In this document: one piece after another, positions 37,627 through 45,553 of the stretch
How positions within the stretch are numbered: the first letter of the stretch is position 1
Layout: every line of letters starts with the position of its first letter
DNA from: Pseudomonas abietaniphila
GTDB taxonomy: Bacteria > Pseudomonadota > Gammaproteobacteria > Pseudomonadales > Pseudomonadaceae
DNA length: 64,000 bases
Reading direction: 5' to 3'
NCBI RefSeq assembly: GCF_039697315.1
Contig: NZ_CP155619.1
Span: forward strand, 3,906,001 to 3,970,000
Made by a program: the position numbers and the translations under genes
The notes under the pieces: generated by a model
Databases searched by the model: none
What the model saw: the letters and a program-made list of their open reading frames with translations, nothing else
What the model was told of the DNA's origin: nothing

Positions 37627-38583
37627 ATGGCCGACAACAGCGCGCCGCAGCATCTGTTCAGTCGTCTGCGCTACAAGCACCTGCAAATGCTGGTGGTGCT
37701 GGGTTCCAGCCTCAACCTTCACCGCGCTTCGCTGAACATGCACATGTCGCAGCCGGCCGCGACCCGAATGCTGCATGAGATCGAAGACATGTTTGGCTGC
37801 GAGTTGTTTGAGCGACTGCCGCGTGGCATGCGTCCGACGGCGCTGGGCAAGGAGTTGTTGCGATTTGCCGAGTCGGCGTTGAGCGGGCTGGACCGCTGTG
37901 CGGCCGACATGCAGGCGCGGTTGCACGGTGGGTACGGGTATCTGGCCATCGGCACGATCATGGGTGCCGCGCCGGACCTGGTCATGAACGCGGTGGCCGA
38001 GATCAAGACGCTCAACCCGCAGCTGCGTATTCGCATCATGGGCGACACCAGCGATCAGGTGATTCAGTTGCTGGAGCAAGGACGCATCGATCTGGCCATC
38101 GCGCGGCGTAACGCAGCCACCGACCGCGAGCATTACGCATTCGAGCCACTGGGCAACGAGCAACTCATGGTCGTCGTGCATCAGGGCCATCCATTGGCCA
38201 GGCGGCGCAAGCTGGACTGGGCCGAGCTGGTCAGTGACTGGCCGTGGATTCTGCAACCCGACAGCAGCCCTGCGCGTATCGCGTTCGATCAGGCGCTGGA
38301 GCGACTGGCCTTGCCAGCACCCGCAGATATCATCGAGTGCAGCTCGGTATATTCCATGCAGCAATTGGTGCAACTGACCGATGCGATCATGGTGCTTTCA
38401 GCGTCCGCGCTACGTGATTATCTGAAAATGGGGTTGGTCAAGGCCCTGCCGGTCACGATCGAGGAACGGATGGCGCCGTTTGGATTGCTCACGCGAAAGG
38501 GCGAAGCCGCCAGCCGGGAACTTGTGCAGTTCATCGAATTACTACGGCGCAGGGCGGCAGAGCAAGTGTTCGTACCCGATTGA
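37627..38583 (+). CDS. LysR-family transcriptional regulator (rhamnonate cluster)
   Basis: The 318-residue regulator has an N-terminal helix-turn-helix (LQMLVVLGSSLNLHRASLNMHMSQPAATRMLHEIEDMFG region, about 20-58) and a LysR substrate-binding domain. The segments YGYLAIGTIMGAAPDL and IDLAIARR are typical of the GbpR subgroup, which senses sugar-derived ligands. It is divergent from the rhmT-rhmD-rhmA genes with 128 bases between starts. AGGAC stands upstream of the ATG. Control of the rhamnonate genes is inferred from position and the shared dyad. Confidence 0.88.
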   Translation: MADNSAPQHLFSRLRYKHLQMLVVLGSSLNLHRASLNMHMSQPAATRMLHEIEDMFGCELFERLPRGMRPTALGKELLRFAESALSGLDRCAADMQARLHGGYGYLAIGTIMGAAPDLVMNAVAEIKTLNPQLRIRIMGDTSDQVIQLLEQGRIDLAIARRNAATDREHYAFEPLGNEQLMVVVHQGHPLARRRKLDWAELVSDWPWILQPDSSPARIAFDQALERLALPAPADIIECSSVYSMQQLVQLTDAIMVLSASALRDYLKMGLVKALPVTIEERMAPFGLLTRKGEAASRELVQFIELLRRRAAEQVFVPD

Positions 38584-38662
38584 CCGTCAATGCCCTGCGC
38601 GGGTGCGCATCGGCGACACCCGGTATAGACTCCAGACAGTCTTTTCAGGATCGGCCGGTATT

Positions 38663-40063
38663 ATGAAAGCGCCCATTCCGCCCTATGAAAAAGAGCGCCT
38701 TCAGGCGCTGCACGAGCTCGATATCCTCGACACCCCGGCCGAAGCCTCGCTTGACCGGATCACCCGGCTGGTTGCGCGCGTGCTCGACGTGCCCATCGCA
38801 TTGGTGTCGCTGGTCGATGAAAATCGGCAGTGGTTCAAGTCCCGCGCGGGCCTTGAGGCAAGCGAAACGCCCAGAGACATGGCCTTCTGCGCCCATGCCA
38901 TTTTGCAAACCACGCCCCTGGTCGTACCGGACGCTGAGCAAGATGAGCGCTTTAGCGACAACCCGCTCGTCACCGGTGAGCCTCATTTCCGCTTCTATGC
39001 CGGCGTGCCGATCCGCACCAGCAAGGGTTTCGCTGTCGGGACGTTGTGCGCCATCGACGAACGCCCCCGTGAACTGACTCAGGACGAGATGGATATCCTG
39101 AGCGACCTGGCCGACGTAGTCAGCCGAGAGGTCCAGCTGCGCGAGAACCTGATGCTGGCGCGGATGCAGAGGAACCGTTCCGATGCCTTGTTCAGAGCGA
39201 GCGAAGCGGGGTATCGGTCGATGTTCGAGTTGGCCTCGGTGGGCATCGCACTGGTGGGACCGGATGGCGGTTGGCTCAGCGTCAACGCTGCCCTTTGCGA
39301 CATCCTTGGTTACACCCCTGACGAACTGAAAGTCCTGACCTTTCAGGACATCACCCATCCTGACGACCTGAACGCGGACATGGAGCTGTTGCGCCAATTG
39401 ACCCATAACGAGATTGATCGTTATCAGATGGAAAAGCGCTACCTGCGCAAGGACGGCAGTCCGGTCTGGGTCAACCTCAGCGTTACCAAGAAATTGACCG
39501 AAGACGGGGATCTGGAGTACTTCATTTCGATCATTCAGAACATTCAGGCACGCAAGGAGCTGGAGCAGGAAGCGCGTCATGATGCGCTGACCGGACTCTA
39601 TAACCGCCGTGCCCTGGACGCCCTCCTGCCCATCGCCCAGGCACGCGCTGACCGCTCAACGTTGCAAATGGCGCTGATGTTCATCGATCTGGACGGCTTC
39701 AAGGGCATTAACGACACCTATGGACATGACGCAGGCGACGACCTGCTGCGCACGATTTCTGCACGCCTGCAGAGTTGTGTCAGGCGAACCGACAGTCTCG
39801 TTCGGCTGGCGGGCGACGAGTTCATTGTGGTGCTGGAAGGTATTGTGCCGGGCGTGGACGAGGCGCGAGAAGTGGCGAAAAAGCTGCTGGCGGCGATTGC
39901 CGAGCCGATCATCATCAAGGGCGACGTGATCCGGACCAACGCCAGCGTAGGCTTTTCCATGTACGAACCCGGCTCCGGCAAGGCTGCGGATGAACTGATG
40001 CGCGAAGCCGACCGCTGGATGTACAAGGCCAAGCACATGGGGAAAGGGCGGGTGATGCCTTAG
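38663..40063 (+). CDS. GAF-PAS-GGDEF diguanylate cyclase
   Basis: The 466-residue cytoplasmic protein has a GAF domain (about 20-165; IALVSLVDENRQWFKSRAGL, YAGVPIRTSKGFAVGTLCAID), a PAS domain with PAC (about 190-310; MFELASVGIALVGPDGGWLSVNAALCDILGY region) and a GGDEF domain. The active-site motif is AGDEF (383-387), a variant that can be active, and an RxxD inhibitory site (RRTD, 374-377) stands exactly five residues upstream. It therefore looks like a feedback-inhibited c-di-GMP synthase. No transmembrane segment is visible. The start at 38663 was chosen from the domain N terminus MKAPIPPYEKERLQAL; the frame is open into lysR. Confidence 0.88.
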   Translation: MKAPIPPYEKERLQALHELDILDTPAEASLDRITRLVARVLDVPIALVSLVDENRQWFKSRAGLEASETPRDMAFCAHAILQTTPLVVPDAEQDERFSDNPLVTGEPHFRFYAGVPIRTSKGFAVGTLCAIDERPRELTQDEMDILSDLADVVSREVQLRENLMLARMQRNRSDALFRASEAGYRSMFELASVGIALVGPDGGWLSVNAALCDILGYTPDELKVLTFQDITHPDDLNADMELLRQLTHNEIDRYQMEKRYLRKDGSPVWVNLSVTKKLTEDGDLEYFISIIQNIQARKELEQEARHDALTGLYNRRALDALLPIAQARADRSTLQMALMFIDLDGFKGINDTYGHDAGDDLLRTISARLQSCVRRTDSLVRLAGDEFIVVLEGIVPGVDEAREVAKKLLAAIAEPIIIKGDVIRTNASVGFSMYEPGSGKAADELMREADRWMYKAKHMGKGRVMP

Positions 40064-40139
40064 GCTGTCGGCCCGTGTTGTCTCTGTTTTTGATTCTGGC
40101 CGCAGGCCGTAGGAGCGCAGCTTGCTCGCGATGATGATC

Positions 40140-40240
40140 GTTCCCACGCTCCGCGTGGTAACGCCTCCCTGGACGCTCCGCGTCCCGCTCTGATTGACGC
40201 AGAGCGTCAGGGGATGTGTTCCCACGCGGAGCGTGGGAAC
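40140..40240. repeat. Inverted repeat with GTTCCCACGCTCCGCGTGG arms
   Basis: The perfect 19-base arms at 40140-40158 and 40222-40240 enclose two smaller hairpins (GACGCTCCGCGTC and GACGCAGAGCGTC). A partial GTAGGAGCGCAGCTTGCTCGCGA-type REP unit precedes it at about 40110. This is a dispersed Pseudomonas palindrome. Confidence 0.75.
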
Positions 40241-40270
40241 AATCAATTGAGGTGCGGCAGGCCGTGAACC

Positions 40271-41569
40271 TTAGTGCAGCTTCATCCTCGGCTCCGTCCC
40301 TCGTCCGATCCGACTGCCAAGCATCAGCATCAGCGTGCGGAAGGTGCCGTACAACGCCATCTGATGCATGCGATACAGCGACACATAGAACATCCGCGCC
40401 AGCCAGCCTTCGAGCATGACGCTGCCGGTCAGGTTGCCCATCAGATTACCCACCGCCGAGAACTTCGACAGCGAAATCAGCGAGCCGTAGTCCTTGTAGC
40501 TGTATTCCGGCAGATCACCGCCTTCGATACGCAGCTTCAGGGACTTCACCAGCAACGACGCCTGCTGGTGCGCCGCCTGCGCTCTCGGTGGAACATTGCG
40601 GTCGGTGCCTTTTTGAGGGCAGGCCGCGCAATCGCCGAACGCGAAGATGTTGTCGTCACGGGTGGTCTGCAGCGTCGGACGTACCTGAAGCTGATTGATG
40701 CGGTTGGTTTCCAGTCCGGCGATGCCTTCCAGAAACGCCGGTGCGCGAATACCCGCCGCCCAGACTTTCAGGGTCGCCGGGATCATCTGGCCTGTCGCCG
40801 TCACCAGACCTTCAGCCGTCACTTCACTCACCGCCGCGTTGGTCAGCACGGTGACGCCCAGTTTTTCCAGGGTCTTGTGAACCGGACCGCCGATGCGCTC
40901 AGGCAGGGCAGGCAGTACACGCGGACCGGCTTCGATCACCGTGATGCGCAGGTTCTCGGGTTTGATCTGGCCCAAACCATACGCGGCCAGCTCATGCGCG
41001 GCATTGTGCAGTTCAGCGGCCAGTTCGACGCCTGTCGCGCCTGCGCCGACGATGGCCACGTTGATTTCTTCCGTCGCTGCCAGCTCACTGGCGTGGGCGC
41101 GCAGGTAGCGATTGAGCAACTGCTGGTGGAAGCGTTCGGCCTGCTTGCGCGTATCGAGAAACAGGCAGTGTTCGGCCGCGCCTTTGGTGCCGAAATCATT
41201 GGTGGTGCTGCCGACGGAAATCACCAGCGTGTCGTAATCCAGGCTGCGTGCCGGGACCAGTTCGTCGCCGTTTTCATCCTGCGTGGCACCAAGATGAATC
41301 TGCTTGTTCTCGCGATCCAGGCCGGTCATGCGACCCAGCTGAAACTGGAAATGATTCCACTTGGCCTGGGCCACGTAGTTCAGCTCGTCCTCGTAGGAGT
41401 TGAGCGAACCGGCGGCCACTTCGTGCAGCAACGGTTTCCAGATGTGCGTTAGATTGGCGTCCACCAGCGTGACGCTGGCCGTGCCTTTCTTGCCCAGGGT
41501 TTTACCCAGGCGGGTAGCCAGCTCCAGACCACCAGCGCCTCCGCCGACGATCACGATACGATGAGTCAT
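40271..41569 (-). CDS. ndh: Type II NADH dehydrogenase (NAD(P)/FAD-dependent oxidoreductase)
   Basis: The 432-residue flavoprotein passes electrons from NADH to quinone without pumping protons. The FAD-binding motif GGGAGGLELATRLG is at about 9-22, and the NADH-binding motif VAIVGAGATGVELAAELHNAA is in the middle. FAFGDCAACPQ is the second FAD block. The C-terminal region is amphipathic and would bind the membrane surface. Upstream, a DUF3094 gene starts 64 bases away on the same strand. Confidence 0.9.
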   Translation of the reverse strand: MTHRIVIVGGGAGGLELATRLGKTLGKKGTASVTLVDANLTHIWKPLLHEVAAGSLNSYEDELNYVAQAKWNHFQFQLGRMTGLDRENKQIHLGATQDENGDELVPARSLDYDTLVISVGSTTNDFGTKGAAEHCLFLDTRKQAERFHQQLLNRYLRAHASELAATEEINVAIVGAGATGVELAAELHNAAHELAAYGLGQIKPENLRITVIEAGPRVLPALPERIGGPVHKTLEKLGVTVLTNAAVSEVTAEGLVTATGQMIPATLKVWAAGIRAPAFLEGIAGLETNRINQLQVRPTLQTTRDDNIFAFGDCAACPQKGTDRNVPPRAQAAHQQASLLVKSLKLRIEGGDLPEYSYKDYGSLISLSKFSAVGNLMGNLTGSVMLEGWLARMFYVSLYRMHQMALYGTFRTLMLMLGSRIGRGTEPRMKLH

Positions 41570-41632
41570 GGGGATATCTCATAAGGCTTAAGGAATTCTC
41601 TTTTGGCTCTATCCGAGCGAGCGCCAGGCAGC

Positions 41633-41806
41633 TCATAGCGTCAGATAGCTCAATAAACGGCTCAACAGACCCAGTCCGATCACCACGACCAGGACCACCA
41701 CAAGGAGCAACCAGGGCCTGAAAGGCCGGCGCTCGACTTGATGCTGCGGTGCGCGAAGGTACTCTTCGACACGCTTTTGGTCCTCGGGGTTCAGGCGGCT
41801 GGTCAT
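41633..41806 (-). CDS. DUF3094 family small membrane protein
   Basis: This 57-residue gene reads MTSRLNPEDQKRVEEYLRAP, then a short basic linker and one hydrophobic helix (PWLLLVVVLVVVIGLGLLSR), ending SYLTL. The family is conserved in Pseudomonas beside NADH dehydrogenase genes and has no known function. The single helix and the charged N-terminal half suggest an inner-membrane protein with its N terminus in the cytoplasm. It may assist or anchor the neighbouring dehydrogenase, but only position supports this. Confidence 0.85.
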   Translation of the reverse strand: MTSRLNPEDQKRVEEYLRAPQHQVERRPFRPWLLLVVVLVVVIGLGLLSRLLSYLTL

Positions 41807-41951
41807 ATAAGCCTCGTCATGAACATTGACCGGCGTCAGGCGACGACGGAGGTTGATGCGTTAACGTCGTTGACGACAGACGCCGGTGATTCGATACAGC
41901 CGATGTCTGCGTGCGATGTCGCTTTGTAACATTCGGCCCTGAATTGCGCCA

Positions 41952-42581
41952 TCACAGGCTGATCCCCACATCGAACACCACGCTGCGCCCCAGGTTCGTG
42001 CGCAGAAAATCCGGCGCATCGGGGTGTGCGAACAGCACGCGAGCGAACGTAGGGCCTACCAGAGACAGCGAACGCCAGCCTTGACGCAAGTATTCGGTTG
42101 GCGGTGGAAAGTGGCTGTTGAGGTCCAGCACTTCGCGTTTGAGGCTGGCGAAAGCGATGATGTCCAGCTCACTCAGATCCAGTCCGCGTTCCTTGTAGTT
42201 GTGGGCTTTCTTGCGCAGCGTGGGCGCCAGGCGACGCAGCAGCTCGGAGGCCGGGATGCGCTTGGGTTTGGCTTCGCGCCGAACCAGCTGACTCAAGGAA
42301 AACGCACTGCGTCTGCGCTGCAGCTCTTCACGCCATTCATCGTTGAGGCGTCGGCCTTCATCGAGTACGAAGAACACCTCAAAACACGCATCGCGAAACA
42401 GTACGTCCGGCGGTTCTTGCCCGGCGGGCAGAAAATCGTCGGTGCGATGAGGGATGTTCAGGCCTTGCAGCAAACGCTGGCACACCCACCGTTCGCGCTC
42501 CCATTTGCGCGCGTTGGACAGGAATGCATTGGCTTGCTCGGCCTGGATCGTCAGCAGACGTAAGTAGTCGGAGTCATCCAT
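41952..42581 (-). CDS. DUF1780 family protein
   Basis: This 209-residue protein fits the DUF1780 family, conserved in pseudomonads. It starts MDDSDYLRLLTIQAEQANAFL and contains QEPPDVLFRDACFEVFFVLDEGRRLNDEW, which looks like the PDVxF...FEVxxV core of a PD-(D/E)XK-type nuclease fold (inference). It continues with an Arg-rich central part and a C-terminal GRSVVFDVGISL. It is 145 bases upstream of the DUF3094 gene on the same strand. I see no gene in that gap. Confidence 0.8.
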   Translation of the reverse strand: MDDSDYLRLLTIQAEQANAFLSNARKWERERWVCQRLLQGLNIPHRTDDFLPAGQEPPDVLFRDACFEVFFVLDEGRRLNDEWREELQRRRSAFSLSQLVRREAKPKRIPASELLRRLAPTLRKKAHNYKERGLDLSELDIIAFASLKREVLDLNSHFPPPTEYLRQGWRSLSLVGPTFARVLFAHPDAPDFLRTNLGRSVVFDVGISL

Positions 42582-42666
42582 GAGGGCAAGCTTAGCTCTC
42601 GAATGGAGAAATAAAACAGGGTTCTTTGATAGGTGTGGGGTACGGGGAAGGCTCAGGGCACTTGAC

Positions 42667-42758
42667 CTGTGGGAGCGAATTCATTCGCGATGCAGCCGTA
42701 CAGACGACCATTTGCTATCGATGGTATTGGCCTCTCGCGAATGAATTCGCTCCCACAG
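42667..42758. repeat. REPIN-type inverted repeat (GTGGGAGCGAATTCATTCGCGA family), copy 2
   Basis: The 24-base arms at 42667-42690 and 42735-42758 are perfect reverse complements and identical to those at 34024-34115, with an unrelated centre of similar length (44 bases). It lies between the DUF1780 and AraC genes. Confidence 0.85.
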
Positions 42759-42806
42759 ATCTCTCATGGGCCATTCGGACGTGGCCAAGGCGCCGTATTG
42801 CTTCGC

Positions 42807-43709
42807 CTACACGTCCCGCTGCTTGCGAAACTGCCCCGGCGGCATGCCATGGGCGTGGCGGAAGCGGCGGGAGAAGTAAGCCTCATCGGCGAACCCGCAC
42901 AGCCTTGCGACTTCGCCCACCGGTTTGGAGCCATTGAGCAGCAGCGTTCGCGCCAGGTGCATGCGTCGCTCCAGCACCAATTCACTGAAGGTCTTTCCGA
43001 CCTCTTTGCGCAGCCAGTGAGTGAGGTAATTGGGTGAAAGAAATGCCGCCGATGCGGCTTTTTTCAAACTCAAATCCGGGTCGCTGAGGTTCTTGCGCAC
43101 GTATTCCGACATGCGCGCCAATGCATCGCGGCGGCTGCGTTCAGCCGCATTGTCGTCGGCCAGCAGTTTGATGGGCTCGGCATAAAGCGCGCACACCGTA
43201 CCGATCAGTTGCAGCAAGCAGCCTTTCAGAATTTCCCGGGTACCGAACTGACGGTTCTGGTCCAGCGTGCGCATGCGGTCGAGCAGGCGCTGGATTTCAG
43301 CGAAGTTCTCGGTGTCGAGAGTGAAGTCCAGATGCTCCTGAAAACGGAACGGCGACAGCTCGGGCGCAAGGGCGATCGCGACGTCTTCCAGGTCCAGCGG
43401 ATCGCATTGCAGCTGTGGGAGCAGAAAGGTCTGGGCGAAGTTGATCAGCAGGAAATTGCCTTCCGGCGGGTGCGGAATCAGGTGCAATTTGTGCGGCAGG
43501 ATGAACGCCAGCGTGTTGCGCGGGAAGGGGCGAACGACGCCGCCAATGTGTTGCACGGTGTCGCCGCCCAGATTGATCTGGATCTGGAAATACTCGTGGC
43601 GATGGGGCGCGGTTTCCGGTTTGCCTTCGGTCTTGCCACGGATATAAAAATCAGGCCGCTCGCTGCGTTGCTGCATGCCGTACGTGGGGACGCGGTTGGC
43701 AGAGTCCAT
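42807..43709 (-). CDS. AraC-family transcriptional regulator
   Basis: The 300-residue regulator has an N-terminal cupin-like sensing domain (HRHEYFQIQINLGGDTVQHIGG and FILPHKLHLIPHPPEGNFLLI) and two C-terminal helix-turn-helix motifs (DLSLKKAASAAFLSPNYLTHW and PVGEVARLCGFADEAYFSRRF). It is divergent from an MFS gene 322 bases away, so it probably regulates the MFS-FAH-SDR-dehydrogenase cluster. TTGTCCAA-type boxes in that gap and before the FAH gene are candidate binding sites. Confidence 0.88.
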   Translation of the reverse strand: MDSANRVPTYGMQQRSERPDFYIRGKTEGKPETAPHRHEYFQIQINLGGDTVQHIGGVVRPFPRNTLAFILPHKLHLIPHPPEGNFLLINFAQTFLLPQLQCDPLDLEDVAIALAPELSPFRFQEHLDFTLDTENFAEIQRLLDRMRTLDQNRQFGTREILKGCLLQLIGTVCALYAEPIKLLADDNAAERSRRDALARMSEYVRKNLSDPDLSLKKAASAAFLSPNYLTHWLRKEVGKTFSELVLERRMHLARTLLLNGSKPVGEVARLCGFADEAYFSRRFRHAHGMPPGQFRKQRDV

Positions 43710-43744
43710 CGTGAATTTCCTCGCTGTTCTGCTTTTATTGTCAG

Positions 43745-43907
43745 TTGTCCTATGACTTCATTCAAAACCTTTCTGCTGGGCTGTGCGATTTTTTTTGTCC
43801 AAAAAATCCAGTGACGCGTCAAAAAAAACAGCCGCTCTAGATCGAGTCTTACACGCCGTATCGACCCTCTTTTGCCTGTCTCGGGTGCCTGGAAAATTCT
43901 TGGACAA
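43745..43907. promoter_or_regulatory. Three TTGTCCAA-type boxes between araC-like and MFS genes
   Basis: TTGTCCTA (43745-43752), TTGTCCAA (43795-43802) and its reverse complement TTGGACAA (43900-43907) lie in the 322-base divergent gap. A further copy precedes the FAH gene. No gene is visible in this gap. Binding by the AraC regulator is inference. Confidence 0.4.
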
Positions 43908-44031
43908 ATAATTAGGCCACCGTCCTGAAATCCAAAAACGTTCTAAGCAGCGCCTTGTTTAAAACCGGTCGTACGATAACTTAGAGGTGCGCTTCATCAC
44001 TCGATTCCAATAAAAACAACGAGGAATTCTC

Positions 44032-45375
44032 ATGTCGAGCAATCCTGATATTCAGGCGATCGACGCCGCCGTGGCCGCTCCCGCGGCAGCTGCTCCGGCC
44101 CGCCTGTCATCCCATCGTCGCTGGTTCATGCTTTCGCTGTTGCTGATCGCCACGATCATCAACTACGTGGACCGGGTCAATATCTCCATCGCGGCGCCCT
44201 TCATGGCCAAGGACCTGGGCCTGGATAAAGTCCAGATGGGACTGATCTTCTCCGCGTTCGCCTGGACCTATGCCTTCGCACTGGTGCCGGCCGGTTTCAT
44301 CGCCGACCGTTTTGGCTCGCGACTGACCTATGGCGCGTCATTGATCTCATGGTCTGCGGTCACGGTATGCCAAGGCATGGCAGGTGGCTTTGCCTCGTTG
44401 TTCGGTCTGCGTCTGGCCATCGGCGCCATGGAAGCGCCTGCGTTCCCGGCCAACAGCCGCGCGGTCACCGTCTGGTTCCCGGCGCGCGAGCGTGGCATGG
44501 CCAGCAGTATCTATGTTTGTGGTCAGTACCTGGGCACGGCATTGTTCACCGGCTTGCTCCTGTGGCTGGCGACCACCTATGACTGGCGGCACGTGTTCTA
44601 CAGCACCGGCATCGTCGGCATCCTGTTTGGTATCGCCTGGCTCTATCTCTACCGCGATCCGCTGAACTGCAAGAAGGTCAGCAAGCAAGAGCTCGAGTAC
44701 ATCGAGGCGGGCGGCGGTCTGGTCAAAAGCAGTCAGGACAAGAACAAATTCAAGTGGGCGCAGATTGCCGAGCTGCTCAAATATCGCCAAGTCTGGGCAA
44801 TCTGCATCGGTAAGTTCGCGAGCACGTCGGCCCTGTATTTCTTCCTGACCTGGTTCCCGACTTACCTCATCGAAGAGCGGCACCTGACCATGGTCAAGGT
44901 CGGTATCTTCGCCGTGCTGCCGTTCATTGGCGCCACTGTCGGTGTATTGCTGGCAGGGTTCATCGCCGACTGGATGATCCGTCGCGGGGTGTCGTTGTCC
45001 TTCGCTCGCAAGCTGCCGTTGGTGGTGGGTTCGGCGCTGGGCATGTCGATCATGCTGGTCAATTTCACCGACTCCAACGAGCTCTGCATCGCGCTGCTGA
45101 CCATCGCATTCTTCGCACAAGGCATTGCGTCTTCTTCCTGGGCGGCGGTGTCTGAAGTCGCGCCGAAAGAACTGATTGGTCTGACGGGTGGGATCACCAG
45201 TCTGGCCGCGAACATCGGCGGCATCGTGACGCCTATCGTCATCGGCCAAATTCTCCACCTCACAGGCAATTTCGCCTGGGCCTTCTGGTTCATCGGCGGT
45301 ATGGCTTGCATCGGAACGCTGTCTTACTCGCTGTTGCTGGGCCGCATTTATCGGATCGAACTCAAGGCGAAGTAA
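44032..45375 (+). CDS. MFS transporter of the sugar-acid (ACS) family
   Basis: The 447-residue transporter has twelve hydrophobic segments. The signature INYVDRVNISIAAPFMAKDLGLDKVQMG and GAMEAPAFPANSRAVTVWFPARERG match the hexuronate/glucarate/galactonate symporter group (GudP, GarP, DgoT). An Ala-rich N-terminal extension precedes the first helix. ACGAGGAATTCT is the ribosome site. It probably imports the sugar acid processed by the next three enzymes; the actual substrate cannot be told from sequence. A terminator follows, so the enzymes downstream may have their own promoter. Confidence 0.87.
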   Translation: MSSNPDIQAIDAAVAAPAAAAPARLSSHRRWFMLSLLLIATIINYVDRVNISIAAPFMAKDLGLDKVQMGLIFSAFAWTYAFALVPAGFIADRFGSRLTYGASLISWSAVTVCQGMAGGFASLFGLRLAIGAMEAPAFPANSRAVTVWFPARERGMASSIYVCGQYLGTALFTGLLLWLATTYDWRHVFYSTGIVGILFGIAWLYLYRDPLNCKKVSKQELEYIEAGGGLVKSSQDKNKFKWAQIAELLKYRQVWAICIGKFASTSALYFFLTWFPTYLIEERHLTMVKVGIFAVLPFIGATVGVLLAGFIADWMIRRGVSLSFARKLPLVVGSALGMSIMLVNFTDSNELCIALLTIAFFAQGIASSSWAAVSEVAPKELIGLTGGITSLAANIGGIVTPIVIGQILHLTGNFAWAFWFIGGMACIGTLSYSLLLGRIYRIELKAK

Positions 45376-45414
45376 GCCTCAAGCATGTGTGTGTGACTTT
45401 CTGCCGTACTGGGC

Positions 45415-45442
45415 AAAGGCGTACGTGAGTGCGCCTTTTTTA
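45415..45442 (+). terminator. Intrinsic terminator after the MFS gene
   Basis: A ten-pair stem, AAAGGCGTAC/GTGCGCCTTT with one G-T pair and a GTGA loop, ends in a T run. It separates the transporter from the FAH-family gene. Confidence 0.8.
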
Positions 45443-45484
45443 TGCCTGAACGATTGAGTTTTTTAGTCCAGCGCAAACACGGTT

Positions 45485-45492
45485 TTGTCCAA
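45485..45492 (+). promoter_or_regulatory. TTGTCCAA box upstream of the FAH-family gene
   Basis: An exact copy of the octamer found in the araC/MFS gap lies 61 bases before the FAH-family ATG. Its presence at both promoters suggests common control. Confidence 0.38.
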
Positions 45493-45553
45493 CTTTCGAG
45501 TGTTTTGATCCCGTAGTCTCTGGATGACAGGCCTCGGGCCATGAGGAAATGCC

